Shown here: positions 11,715-23,072 of the stretch, one piece after another
Layout: every line of letters begins with the position of its first letter
How positions within the stretch are numbered: position 1 is the stretch's first letter
Assembly (NCBI GenBank): GCA_029747015.1
Contig: JAKOGI010000831.1
Location: forward strand, 247,501-311,500
DNA: 64,000 nucleotides
Direction: 5' to 3'
Source: Carnegiea gigantea
Lineage: Eukaryota > Streptophyta > Magnoliopsida > Caryophyllales > Cactaceae
Notes under the pieces: generated by a model
Told to the model about the DNA's origin: nothing
What the model saw: the letters and a program-made list of their open reading frames with translations, nothing else
Databases searched by the model: none
Made by a program: the position numbers and the translations under genes

Positions 11715-13326
11715 TATTTGTGCTAAAAATATGCTATTTTTACAATACCCATATGCTTAATTTATGCTCGTAATAATTATTTGTTTTAGATTTTTATTTG
11801 ATTTTATTTTGTTTGTAGGTATTGAATAAATCGGCAAAAAAACGCAGGAAAAAGATGAAGAAAAACCGAAAATGAAGAAGTGGGCCAAATCAACTCAAAC
11901 CGACCAACTTTCCTTAGCCCATTATCTTTTATAACCCCAAAGAAAAAAATAAATAAAAGGAAAACCTAACCCCAAGTCTTGCATGCACCTCCCACATGAC
12001 TTCATTCCCACTCCACATGCGCTTCACATGGAACCCCCTTTCCCCCTTACCCCTCACTCTTTCTCTCTCTTCACAGCTCCCATGTGAAATAGACCCCTCT
12101 CCCCCCCCCCAACATCCCCTCTTCAGATTCTCAATATCTTCATCCATCTTCTCTCTCTCATCTTCTCAACTCTCTCTCTCATCGATAGCGCAACACCATC
12201 CTCACCACCATTGACGCTCCACGCACCACCAGCACACCCACATCGTCATCCCCATCTCGTCCATCCAAGATACCACGTGAATCAAGGGGTGAGATGAAGC
12301 CGTGTTCGAGTATAGATTGAAGATGCAGCACACCTAGGTATCGAATGGGTTTTAGTTTCAAGTTTTAGGATCAATTTTTAGGGTATTTTTATTTTAATTT
12401 CAGTATTACTAATTTAGGGTTCTTGTTTCGTTTCATCTAGTTCAGTTTTAGATCCGTTTACAGCTCTCAACATCATGTAATTAGACTTTATTTTGTGGAT
12501 TTGAACTCGACATTCAAGATTTTGGGTTGCAATCACAATGTCTTGGGTTCGATGTTTGAGTAATTTCAGTTTCTCCTTCCCTGCCCCTGTTTTGGTTTTC
12601 TGTTCCTCACCAGTAAAGAGGTTCGATTCATCTCTTCCTTTGTTGAATATTCTGAAGTAGTTGCTTCATTTGTTTTGTTCTGTTTGCGTTGACTTATGTT
12701 TTGATTATGAATGGGTTGAGCTAGTTTTGCTGTTGTTCATATCAGTACTCTGCTTCTACTCTTCTATTTCACTCTCTTGTGCAATCTAGGATATCGAATC
12801 CACTTTTTCCTAGCCTTGTTTCTTTTATTCTATTTCGGTTCTGCTCCCCTCTCCCCTGCTGATTCAGTTTTGTGCACCATTAATGGAGCAGTGTTTGATT
12901 GAATTTATTTGGATTCATGAGGGCTTGTTCATGGCTGAATTCACACTCAATCTTTTCCCTTATGCCCTGTTTCTAACCCCCTCTATTTTGGCTTTAAGTT
13001 GCTATGCTCTTATTAGTTTGTGTTGGATTGCTGGGTTTGAGATTGTTTGTTGAGTCAGATCGAAATTGAGAATGTGAATAGCTTTAGTCTTTTAGAGATT
13101 TTATTAGGTTAGATTTGCTTTGGTTGCTGGTTGTTTGATATTGGTCAATTTTCTTTCTTTTGTCAATAGCCTTAAGTATGTTTTATTCGCTTTAAGATAA
13201 TGTATGAATGGATAAGCTCTTTTTTGTGACCTTAATCTTATCATCATCCCTGTGGGAACGACCCTCAAGCACTATAGCATTAGTTGTATACTTGCGGCAT
13301 TATTTTGCACTCAAAATTATCCAACA
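11715..13326 (+). repeat. 3' LTR of element A (1612 bp)
   Basis: It matches 6326-7881. It begins TATTTGTGC (the TG end has mutated to TA) and ends CCAACA. Extra bases relative to the 5' LTR include an insertion around 12600-12640. The divergence visible between the two LTRs indicates an old insertion. Confidence 0.92.
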
Positions 13327-13331
13327 CTAAG
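13327..13331. repeat. target-site duplication, right copy (element A)
   Basis: CTAAG follows the 3' LTR end directly and equals 6321-6325. Confidence 0.88.
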
Positions 13332-14082
13332 TCAATCTAGAAGGTGGTACGGGTGAATAGCGTGATTATATATCGCATGTAAAAATTTGTAGTTAAAATA
13401 GAGTAAACTCAAGGTCGCTAAACAATATAATCAATGACATCAAGCAAATAGTTCAAGGTTGTTGAGCGGAGTAAAAATAGAACAATATGTGGAGTTTGTT
13501 CACAAGGTTCACCCTTTGATTAGACTACATCCCTGTCTCCTTCTCGGAGGATTCAACTAACTTATATTGACATGCTCTGATATAATATAACTACAAGCAT
13601 CCACCCAAGGACCTCGACGACAACACACCCCTCAAGACCGCTCTTGAAGTGATTTCCTCTAAATCCCAACTTCTCCCAATCAACCCTCTTGTTTACAAGC
13701 AAAATTCTCTTAACTCTCTTATCTCACAAGGATTCCCAAATGTGTGTACAAAGTATAATGACTTAGAAGTTAATCACTCTATAGTACAATAACGTACACT
13801 TAGAATATGAGTTAAGCTCTTTTGGTTCTTGTATTATGTATTCTTCTTCTTCAGCTTAGGTCTCTATTTATACGTGTAAACCATTGGACTGTTGCAGTAT
13901 GCTGAAGGGGATAGCTGTTAGATGCTTCAGAGTATTCCTTTGGATGATTCTCTTAAATGCCTGCAAACTGATTTAAGGCCTTCACGGCATTTACTTTTTC
14001 GACAGCTGCTTAGCCAAGTGGTGGTGTATTTCTACTAGGAGAAGAGCTCTTTTAGCCTTCATTTAATTTGTGAGTTGTTACA
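13332..14082 (-). repeat. copia 5' LTR, outer part (second fragment, right end uncertain)
   Basis: Joined across element A, the sequence runs TGTTAATACC...CTAAG then TCAATCTAGAAGGTGG and GGGTGAATAGCG, which resembles the end of SIRE-type copia LTRs. The right border is a guess placed at a CA dinucleotide near 14082. The partner LTR is outside the window, so the end cannot be checked by alignment here. Confidence 0.5.
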
Positions 14083-15650
14083 TGCCTCATCTGATAGGGC
14101 ATATGAGATCCTATCTAAGCTTTGATGTTAACGTGTTTTATTTCTAGTAAGATTGACTGTAACTATGCTTTAGCATAAAGCACTTTTCATCTTTCCCTAA
14201 TTTGGATAGCTTTTGAATCTACTTTCTTTGTTTCCAATTTGTGATAAGTTGTGATGAAAACCACAATTGTAATCTTGCATTTTCGAGAATAAACAATAAG
14301 CAATTAGTAAAATTATTAGGCAATTAAATTATAAATAATTTGATAAATGCATTTTAATCAAATGTGGTATTTCAGTACTTACGGGTTAAAAAACATTACC
14401 AAATTTTTGCAGAATGGTAGACATTTGTTAAAAGAATTTGTGCTATATTTACTAATCCAGAATTGCATACATAATTAGTTAGATTTATTTTTATCCCCAA
14501 AAAAAAAACAATTTCTAGGTACATAAGATTGATTAGAGTATCATAAAAATCAACAGATATATAGAGGGATGTGGAGGTTTACAAAACAAGCTAAGGATTA
14601 TTCCACAACATAGCCAGCCACCCCCTACTACAGTAACATAGAAACAACTGAAACAGAATGCAAGCACGATAATGACATTAAGCAAACTAAAAGCAAATAT
14701 CAAAGGCTATAATAGCATATTCAAATGAATTGAATATAGAGAAAAAACAGAGCCTAAAGTATGAATGAGACTACAGTCCTTTCATTAGAAACAATATATA
14801 TAGTTAAACTATTTTAACTTACGGGCTATAATGTTCTGAGGAAGATTGAAGATGCCGGGATGATCCATTTGATTGCACCTAGCCATATGACATACAAAGT
14901 AAAACATTAACTATACTTGATATAAAAAGTAAAATATAAAAGTAAAAGTACTAGATACTGATGCACAAAAAGATTAGATACTAACATGTGCACTTGTAGC
15001 AGGGTACAATCTTTCCTCTAAGGCACGAAGACGAGAGGAAAAGGATGAATGTTCAACTAGCAATTTAATATTTAAAAAGTAAAAAAAATCCATTAATGAA
15101 GCATACAATTCCATTAATGAAGCATGCAATTCCAATCAATAAGCTTCTTGAATTACACAGAACAATTCGAACCAATAGATTATATTCAACTAGCAATTCA
15201 ATATTTAGAACAAAAAAAATTAAAACAACATTAGCCACTTCACATCATCGCCACGTAAGTGAAAAGAGAGGAAAAGGATGAATGTTTACCTTCAATTCAA
15301 AAACAATAGCGCAGAATAAGAACAAATTAGGGTGCAGCAACCAGTAATTGATGGCAAATCAATTGTTACAAGCCTGACCCAACGAGCAGAAGAATCAGGC
15401 TACTGAGGCAAATTCGCTTTTGCCCAAAAATTAAAACTAGGGTTCATACCAAGAATAAGTTGAGAGGAAGATTAATTGCCTTATAAAGGTTGATGGATTT
15501 GAGTAGAAGAATTAGGCTACTAAGGCGAATTCGCTTTTGCCCTATGCATGCTTGATAGGAATCGCCATGTTTAATTAACAGAGCTAGAGAATGAAAGAGC
15601 TTGGAGGTTAATTGTGGCATGCGAGTGGTTCCTGATGATGTCGATTATAA
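14083..15650. other. unassigned AT-rich region, possibly the body of a CACTA-type remnant
   Basis: No recognisable coding sequence. Short internal duplications occur (TTAATGAAGCAT near 15093-15125, and a repeat around 15380-15420 and 15505-15545). It may belong to the transposon whose end is at 15935, but no partner CACTA terminus was found on the left. Confidence 0.35.
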
Positions 15651-15935
15651 GGCAAAATAGACTTTAATAATTAAGAAAGTGAGAACTAAAATAACGAGGG
15701 AAATTTTTGTCTTTCCCTCCTAAAGTCTATTTTTTTTTTCTTTTCATTTGTGGCCATTTATAAGACTGCCACGATAATATACTTTAGGTGGCAACTTTGT
15801 GGATTTGCCACAATAACCCTATCTTTCAGTAGCGCATTATGTTTTGCCACAATTGTTTTAAATTTTTAAGATTTTTGTGTCAAATTAAAAATTGCCACAA
15901 ATAAATTGCTATAAAAAACTAAATTTGTTGTAGTG
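15651..15935 (-). mobile_element. CACTA-type (En/Spm-like) transposon end
   Basis: Read on the minus strand from 15935 the sequence starts CACTACAACAAATTTAG, a typical CACTA terminus. It is followed by several subterminal repeats of a TTGCCACAA/GTGGCAA core in both directions (for example near 15758, 15788, 15808, 15842 and 15890). Subterminal arrays of this kind bind the element's own TNPA-type protein in well-studied relatives. Only this end is identified, so the copy is truncated or its other end has decayed. Confidence 0.55.
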
Positions 15936-16890
15936 GAAGGAGGTCAAAAAAAGGGAGATGAATACATGATAGCTATGCTTGTGTAGTTTCAAAAAACAAC
16001 AGGAAAAAAAAAAAAAGAAAGACTTATGCGGACTCAAACCTCTGACGAGCAACTTTACCAATCATGCTCAGATCACAGGTCGTATCGCTTCATCTGCTGG
16101 CGAGACATTACTTTTGTAATAAAAGCGCTTGACCCATACACTTAAAAACACAAATATAACTCTACTAGTGTACCTTACTATGTACTAATGGTTGTATTTA
16201 AGACATTTTAATCAATTGCTTGCATTGATTTCTAATTTTTGACAATCGGAACTATAGCCATTTGATCAATTGCGATTCGCAAAGCGGACATGTTTGATCA
16301 GTTTCGATCCAGTTCCATGCACTCAAAAATCAACACGAGTGTACAGAATTGGTGATGTGGGAGACTTTAGAGGAAAAAAATTCATCTCTGGTCCCTTGAC
16401 ATTTGGTGTAATTATTTACTAACCTCACATTTTTAGAAAAAATATTTTAGGACTCTTTAGTGTAGTATAAATATTTTTTGGGTATAACTTTTTGGGTGAA
16501 ATGATTTCTCGGTGACAAATATTTATTTTTATGACCCATTACTTTATGAAATTCCTGTTTTTGAACTAGATGAGGTTCAAAGTATAAATACTCAAATTTT
16601 TAGGGGGTTTTTTTTTTGGGCAAAACTAAGCTTATATTAATGTTTGAATTATAATGATTTCGATAGTACTAGTTGTCACAATTCACTACTTAGAGGCCCA
16701 CCATACTTAGCAAAATAATTAAAGCTTAATCAGAGAGTTTCAACCACTACTTGAACTTAGTCGACATTGGATTCTGGCGTTCCTCTAACTTCCAGTTTAC
16801 TGAGATTGCTAATCTCAACTCCACCTTCCTTTGATCAGGCACAACATAGATTCATTTCGTTTCCTACCTCGGACCGTAGTCACCTTTCAA
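15936..16890. other. intergenic, no gene seen
   Basis: AT-rich DNA without a recognisable product on either strand. The rightmost part (16650-16890) may be the untranslated leader of the adjacent endogenous virus, but no feature proves it. Confidence 0.4.
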
Positions 16891-17059
16891 GGTTTTATAC
16901 TTTTAAGAATAGTGAGAGTTTAATCAAGAAATCAAAATATTAAAGACATAAGGTTCGATTAAATAAAGTTCCATACTAGGAAACTTCTTTTATTGAAAAC
17001 TTGGAAGTGTAAATATTACGTTGGAAATGTTTGAAGAGGGACTTAAACAACTATGAACA

Positions 17060-17170
17060 TCAAAGATGTTTATTCATAGAGAAATGGAGATATTCGACTT
17101 CTCTTTTACTCAAGTATACTCAAATGACTATATCCCTTCTTAGCACTAAACCTCTTCTTTTATGGAGGAG
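17060..17170 (-). promoter_or_regulatory. pregenomic promoter-like TATA and poly(A) signal of the endogenous virus
   Basis: The minus strand has CATAAAAG (complement 17157-17164), a TATA-like box after the last coding sequence. AATAAA follows about 85 bp downstream (complement 17069-17074). A poly(A) signal shortly downstream of the transcription start is the arrangement expected for the terminally redundant caulimovirid pregenomic RNA. Both motifs are short, so this is an inference from position. Confidence 0.4.
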
Positions 17171-17359
17171 AGTGACTACATAGGATACCCTAATAGCTAC
17201 AGTACACACTGATAATTGTTACATAACTACATCTAATTTTTACATGACTATATCTGCCCTCACATAGCTACAGTAGACTACATTACTTTACTGACTTTGA
17301 CACTAGACAAAATATAATAATGGTGTAACAAATTTTTAGAATACTTAATGTTGATAAGA

Positions 17360-18240
17360 CTAGTCATCTATACTGAGATTCTGCATGCCTTCATCTCCAA
17401 TAATGTCTTCCAGTCCATCATTATCTAGATCATGATCAAAACCTTCATCAAGTTGAAGATGCTCTGGATTCCATCTTTCAAATATATAATTCATAAAAAT
17501 ATTTCTTTCCTTTTTCTGATCAGAATTTTTCAACTCCAACATCAAAGAGAAAGTCAAAGATATCTTCTGAAGTAACTCCTTCTACTATCATATATTTGCT
17601 AAGATCATTATGATAGATGAAAGTAGTGTTCCCGTAATGCATTAATGTTTTTTCTTGTTTAATTAATGCCCACATTTGATGATAAATATTGTAAAAACCA
17701 GTGGCTGTTACTAAACCAGAATCACTAACTACTTCTCGTTCTAGAAACCATTCTTGTCGTTGATCATTGAGACCCTCTAAATCAACTAACTGAACAAAAT
17801 AATGGGCTGACTTGACTTTTTCATTTTCATACTCAATTATTGCACAATATACCTCGACATATAGGCTTCTATTGTATAGGATTTTATTAAACCATCAAGA
17901 GATATGAGAATCCAATAGATCCTTTTAAACATGCACCGTTGAAACTTAGTTAGTCTTGAGAAGAGTTGGTAATTTGGATATGGGATTTCCATGAGGTAAG
18001 CTACCATTCCATATTCCCAAGCTCTCATGATGGGGTCATCCGGAGATATTGAATTTGCTAGGAACCTAACACCCCCAACTCCAGATTTATCAAAAAAAAA
18101 TCGTAGTACTCCATGACTCCCAAATTTCCAAGCTCTCATGATGGGTTCATCCGAAGAGATCGAATTTTCTAGGAATCTAACACCTTCAACTCTAGATTTC
18201 TCAGGAAAGAAAATCGTAGTACTCCATAGGAATAATTATG
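17360..18240 (-). pseudogene. endogenous virus, coding region downstream of RNase H
   Basis: Open stretches at 18139-17837 (100 codons) and 17557-17360 (65 codons, ending in an acidic tail) continue after the RNase H. I do not recognise a domain. Florendoviruses can carry a polyprotein extension or a second ORF here. A 111-bp tandem duplication lies within it. Confidence 0.5.
18017..18236 (-). repeat. 111-bp tandem duplication inside the viral coding region
   Basis: Two adjacent units start at 18017 and 18128 (both CCAAGCTCTCATGATGGG). The period of 111 bp equals 37 codons, so the duplication keeps frame. The units differ by scattered substitutions, which means the duplication is not recent. 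Confidence 0.85.
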
Positions 18241-18559
18241 ATAGTACTTTGATGTAGACTGCACACTAGTTGTTAAACCATTCTTCTTGAACTTGAGAAC
18301 TTTTTTTTTCTTGAATGTCATAAGGACACCTTAGCTAATTCAATTGTAACTCTAAAAGACTAAATCTTCATGCTATTAGATAGGCATAAGACATCAGACC
18401 AAAGTGTGATCTACTTTTTATATGGAATTTCAAAATATCCATAAAGATTCTACTAAAAGCAGAAACCCATTCTAACAGTAATGACATTTCATTTTGGATT
18501 TCCTCTTTTTCCGGTAAGAGTTCTACTCCGATGATCACCATTGGCGATTTCTCGAGTTA

Positions 18560-18810
18560 AACTATATGCCAGATAATTCTTCGATCCTTTTATATGTTGA
18601 ATAGAGAAAGAAAATTAGTTAAACCATAATTGCCAACACATGAGTCTCCCTTGCATTTGCATATATGATAAATTATTTTTCCCAAAATCAAGTATTTCTT
18701 TGCAATAAATTCGAATAAGAAAAGGTTTTGGGGCTAAAAAGATTAAGAACTTTTTAATTCCCCGTATGACAGCAAGGATATCTTTTCCATCATAGGATAG
18801 TTGCATTCTG
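18560..18810 (-). pseudogene. endogenous virus RNase H domain, C-terminal part
   Basis: The minus-strand frame at 18806-18615 has the DILAVIRGIKKF helix, a KPFLIR strand and a QGRLMCWQLW block. These are arranged as in the caulimovirid RNase H that degrades the RNA template during reverse transcription. It lies immediately downstream of RT. One expected aspartate position in the strand block reads as a different residue, in keeping with decay. Confidence 0.72.
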
Positions 18811-19129
18811 CTTTATTAGAACTTCTACTGCAATATTTGCGTAGCTTTCTCCTTCTTTGCTATTGAGTACTGCACTCTAGTATTCATAGTTGTCATCTGT
18901 CTCAAGAATTAAATCATCTCCCTCATTAGACAACTTAAGAATAGGAATATTTTTACACATCTTTTTAAAGGTCTAAACAATTTTTGAATCACTAGGGTTC
19001 CATGTCCAACTTACTTCTTTCTTGAGTTTCTACCATAATGGTTTTCTCAATTTAGCTAGATCTTTAATGAAATTTAAAGCATAGATAAGACATCCAAGAA
19101 ACCTTTCTAATTGCTTCCTACCTTTTTTT

Positions 19130-19570
19130 TAGGGAGATTTTTTATTTTTTCTAGGATATATTTTTGTAGGATGATTTATCCAGCTTTTATCTCTAGGCTT
19201 GAAAACTCAATTTCTTATTCAGTATAAATGCATTTGTTCTTGCCAAGAATAATACCATGATCAATGCATCTTTGGGTGACAGGTAAGGCATCATCTTTGT
19301 GCTATTCTATGATTTTGAAAAAGACAAGGATATTATCAATGTAAACTAGACAATGGTAATTAAGATCTTTGAAGATGTTATCCATTCTTCTTTGAAATAT
19401 TTGGAGTGCATTTTTAATACCAAATGACATTACTATTCACTCATAATGTCCTTGAGGGGCACTAAATGTAGTTAACAAAATGCACTTTTCATCTATTTTT
19501 ATCTGCCAATATTTACTTTTGAAATCCATTTTTGAGAAATGAACCAACAGGCTCCTTGAATTTTATTGAA
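19130..19570 (-). pseudogene. endogenous virus reverse transcriptase
   Basis: Minus-strand translation shows the DFKSKYWQI block, a GHYE block, an FQRRMDNIF block and then YIDNILVF at the active site (codons complementary to 19332-19343). The normal catalytic pair of aspartates (Y-x-D-D) is Y-I-D-N here, so the second aspartate is lost. Stop codons also interrupt the frame. The pattern fits caulimovirid RT better than gypsy RT. Confidence 0.8.
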
Positions 19571-20700
19571 ATGAACAGTTTTAAGATTTTTGCAATTAGT
19601 GACCATTATAACTTTTTCTCTTTTCTCTTCAGCATAATTTCTTACCATAAAAGCAGAACTAATGTGAGACTCTTACTATTCCTGATTAACCTTTCATCCA
19701 AAAGTTCTTTGATTTTCTTGTCAAATTCTTGGATATCTTGGTGTGTATACACTATTTGTTTAACTTGGATAATAGTGTTAGAATTTAACAAAGTCATTTT
19801 TACAATTTCTTATCTTTATCCCAAAATTTAAGAAGATTATCAGAGTAGAGTTCTTTGCATATTTACTCCTGTTTTTCAGCAATCTACTTTTTAATGATTG
19901 GGGTTTAATGGTAATTTTACCATTCTCATTAATTTTTATTATATTTTTCTTATTGATTTTTGTGGAATTAGCAAAGCGAGATATCCAAAACTTATCAATT
20001 TTTATTTCCTGCGAATTGGATTTTATCCTTTGAATTTTTTGCATTAGCGTAGGATTTTTAAATTTTTCTATATTTATTATTGTTATCTTAGTTTTTGGGG
20101 TCTATAGTGTTATCTAGTTTGTAGATTATTTTCTAAAATATTCTTAGTGGGTTTCCTCCTCTTTTTATGTCCATTCCATATGTTTTTATCTCAAGAGATA
20201 GAAAGTTTTTCGTAAATTCATCTTTTAGGCTTATAAAATATCCAGGTCGGCAATTGAATCCTGCTAATCCATTACATAAAATGGTTTTAATCCACATGAT
20301 AATTTGATTATTAAATCTTGTATGTTTGTTATCACAGAGCAAAGCATAAAAATCAATATCTTTGCTAGAAAAACTGTAATGGAGTAGTTTGTACTTGGAC
20401 ATGCTTAAGGATATTTTCCCAATTAATGAGATTAACTTCTCCCTCGTCGTACTCAAAATCTTTTGTTTCTAGATCTCCTTCCATCATTTAACATACGTAC
20501 TTAATTTTTAATTGAAAAGAATGATTTTTTAATGGATGATGTCTTTCTGAATTAGGAGAAGGACCCAACCTCCTTTGGTTTCTTTGTTCTCATTATCTAC
20601 AATAAATTCTTCTTCTTAAAGATCATCAAGATTAATTGAACTACTTTCCATCATGTGACTAGTTTCTTGATAATCATTTTCTTCGTATTCATCCTCCAGT
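19571..20700 (-). pseudogene. endogenous virus, region between capsid and RT
   Basis: Open minus-strand frames at 20456-20133 (107 codons) and 20044-19778 (88 codons) lie where the aspartic protease and linker should be. I could not find a clear D-T/S-G protease motif. The protein text is Lys/Ile/Asn-rich, matching the AT-rich base use of the whole viral copy. Confidence 0.5.
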
Positions 20701-21600
20701 ACAATATCAACAATTCCATTGCTGTTTCTTAGGGCTAGATCTAGTGCTTCTTCCTCGCTAAGCTCAAAGTCATCAAGACTATCCAAAGTTTCTATAAACT
20801 TATTGTTCTTCCCATTTTTACGTTCGTTTGCATAATAACCTACTTCTTCGCATGCCCAACACTTGTAGTTGTTCCCCCCCCGGCAGGACTGGACTATAGG
20901 CGACTTTTCTAAAAAATCTTGTTTTTTAGGGTTTGGTTTGTTATAATATTTTCTTTTATATTTCTATCCCCTTTGCTTGTCAAATCTCTTTTTCTTACAA
21001 AATTTTCTTTTTTTTTCTCCTCTCAGGATTTTTCTCCCATTCGTGAGGATTATCTTAACATGTTAGAAATTGTTTCTTCATGATCACTGACATATTTTCT
21101 TAAATAAGATATTTTTGTACCAAATGTATCAATGACATCTACTTTATGAAGCAATGTAATGTATTTTTCATTAATTATAGAATTAATTGGATATGGTAGT
21201 TTGTCATAAAACATAGCAAGATTGGTTTTATTATGTTGTAATAATATTGACTAAATTCAGCAATATAATGCTCTAGATATCTTATATCCATAATTCTACG
21301 TAGTTAATCTTTCTTCGCTATTCTCTACCTTTTTCTTCGAAATCAAGTTTAGCTCCAATAAATTCAATTTCGATTTTCTGACATAAATTTTTGAACATTG
21401 CCGCCGGTGTTTTCATTATTCTTAATATATTTTTATGTTCCTCATCTAGTGAGTCATATCAGCAAGCTACAATGCCAGAGAAACTATATTCGATATAATT
21501 TAGAAAATTTCCAACAGTCCATATAATGTTCAAGTTTAAGCACTATTCATACCTCTTTTCCAATGGTCAAATATTTCTTCTATATTGCGAGTTCCATCGA
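20701..21600 (-). pseudogene. endogenous virus capsid region with zinc knuckle
   Basis: At 20861-20821 (minus) the sequence CWACEEVGYYANER is a CCHC zinc knuckle in which the histidine is Tyr and the last cysteine is Arg. It is preceded by acidic text and followed by basic residues, as in caulimovirid capsid proteins, where the knuckle binds genomic RNA. The frame is badly broken upstream. Confidence 0.65.
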
Positions 21601-22501
21601 TGTTTAAGATGTATCATGTTTGGCTAATTGGGATAAGACCAATTTTTTTAAAGGATGTGATTTTCCTTGGGAAAACCCCAAAGGAAAAGTTAGGTGTACA
21701 CCCTGTTGAAGCGTACCTAGGTCTCATAAAGTAGGTATTTCTTCTAGAAAGCTCACTAAATTCTTCTGGTCTGGGAACAACATTGTTAACTAGATTGGAC
21801 TTGATTTCATCTATGTTAAGTTCTTCTTCAATCTCGTTAATTTCATCACTCAATACCATTTTACCATTTTTTTATCTAGTCTCTTCCTAATTTCTTCTAA
21901 AGGGACAACCTTAAGATCGTTTAGCTTAGTTAGGTTCATCTATTGATATATTTCTTCTTCTAACTGGGTATTATTTGCTTCTTCATTGTCATCGGATAAT
22001 ATAACTTATTTTTCAATTATTGCGCCCATGATTTTGTTTAATTCTTCAGGATTTTGTTCCTTATCAAACAAATTCTGTAATTCCTCAAGGTTATACTGCT
22101 TGTACTCCATTCTTCCCTTCTTTCTCTGCCTTTTCAGATAATTTTTCAGTTGATTTTTTGATTAATTCTTCTTCTACTTCTTTTTGAATTTTTATATTAT
22201 GTAAAGAGAATGAATTTTTGTTTCTTCAGTTTTGGAAATGATATTTATGCTGAAATGGAGTATTAATACTTAAATAAGATTTTTTACTATGTCTAATTTT
22301 TTTAATTAAAGAAATATAAATTACAGACAATTGCTTCTTAATTTTCTTAACTTCAGTCTTAATTTTTACTAATTCGACTTTTAATTCTAAAAGTATATCA
22401 GTGATATATTTTAATTGCGGTGCTACTGAAGTGTTTCCTTCTGGTAAGTGCACAATATATGAATAATTAGGAGTAGGACAAGTGGATGACGACTCAAGCA
22501 T
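21601..22501 (-). pseudogene. endogenous virus N-terminal region, possible movement protein
   Basis: The frames at 22501-22226 (91 codons, Lys-rich helical, possibly coiled coil) and 21859-21614 (81 codons) precede the capsid region. In related viruses the cell-to-cell movement domain lies here. The assignment rests mainly on position and general character. Confidence 0.4.
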
Positions 22502-22570
22502 TAAATACAGTTAATTAGCTTAATTAACTATTAATTAACTTAATTATCTTAATTATTTTTTATCACATGA

Positions 22571-22581
22571 TGCTAATACCA
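22571..22581 (-). other. degenerate primer-binding site of the endogenous virus
   Basis: The minus strand reads TGGTATTAGCA, close to the tRNA-iMet primer site TGGTATCAGAGC used by Caulimoviridae. It lies about 80 bp upstream of the first long viral frame. Confidence 0.45.
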
Positions 22582-22590
22582 AATGAAAGA

Positions 22591-23035
22591 GGACTTCATG
22601 TAGTGCTTATGAGAAGGATATCACATGCACAAAACTAAAAATTTCGAAAGTAAGTTTTTAAGGATTGGGGTTAAAAATTCAAATTTCAAAAACTTAGGGT
22701 ATTTTATATAATTTAAAAAGTTCGACCAAGTTTGGTCTCAGAAATTATTTGCCCCAAAATTGAATAGATCAAAAATTTATTTTTAAAGTTGTGCACTCAA
22801 AAAATTATTTACCCTAGTTTTAAGGTCCGAATTAATTATATCCCAATTTAAGTCAAGGAAACTTTAGTTGTTAGAATACGTTTAGTTGTTAGAAGATGTA
22901 GACACGAAAGAGGATGTGAGTTTTTGCGGGGAAAGAAAGGGAGCTATAGCTTCGAAATTACGATATAAATGATACAAAAGTCATGTTCACCGCTGCCCCA
23001 AATGACAAGCCCAATGGTCCATTTTCTTTGACAGA
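22591..23035 (+). promoter_or_regulatory. 5' flank and presumed promoter of the methyltransferase gene
   Basis: AT-rich intergenic DNA between the viral fossil and the gene. No unambiguous TATA box can be assigned to a start site. Confidence 0.35.
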
Positions 23036-23070
23036 ATGCTGCTCCAAGCACCCCATCTCCTTCTTTTGGG

Positions 23071-23072
<2 letters not shown>

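Larger units (their letters stand above)
6326..13326 (+). mobile_element. Non-autonomous LTR retrotransposon (element A), complete, tRNA-Asp primed, gag without pol
   Basis: Two long direct repeats (6326-7881 and 11715-13326) flank 3.8 kb of internal DNA. A perfect 5-bp duplication CTAAG sits at 6321-6325 and 13327-13331. The PBS at 7888-7905 matches tRNA-Asp as in Athila/Tat Ty3/gypsy elements. Internal DNA carries a gag-like region with a zinc knuckle and an acidic ORF, but no protease, RT, RNase H or integrase. It therefore must have moved using proteins from another element. It inserted into the copia LTR. A second family member occupies 34036 to the right edge. Confidence 0.9.
16900..22590 (-). 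mobile_element. Endogenous pararetrovirus (Caulimoviridae, florendovirus-like), decayed
   Basis: Read on the minus strand, the order is degenerate tRNA-Met primer site (22571-22581), N-terminal and movement-like region, capsid-type zinc knuckle near 20840, RT near 19440, RNase H near 18700, a further C-terminal region to 17360, then a promoter-like and poly(A)-signal region near 17160-17070. RT is followed directly by RNase H with no integrase and no LTRs, which fits Caulimoviridae and not gypsy. Many stops and frameshifts show an old integrated copy. About 5.7 kb is retained, less than a full virus genome, so internal deletions are likely. It is described here only as a genomic fossil. Confidence 0.8.

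Noticed and set aside
16020..16110. tRNA-like string (GACTCAAACC)
   Set aside because: No cloverleaf could be formed around it. No intact anticodon or acceptor arm.
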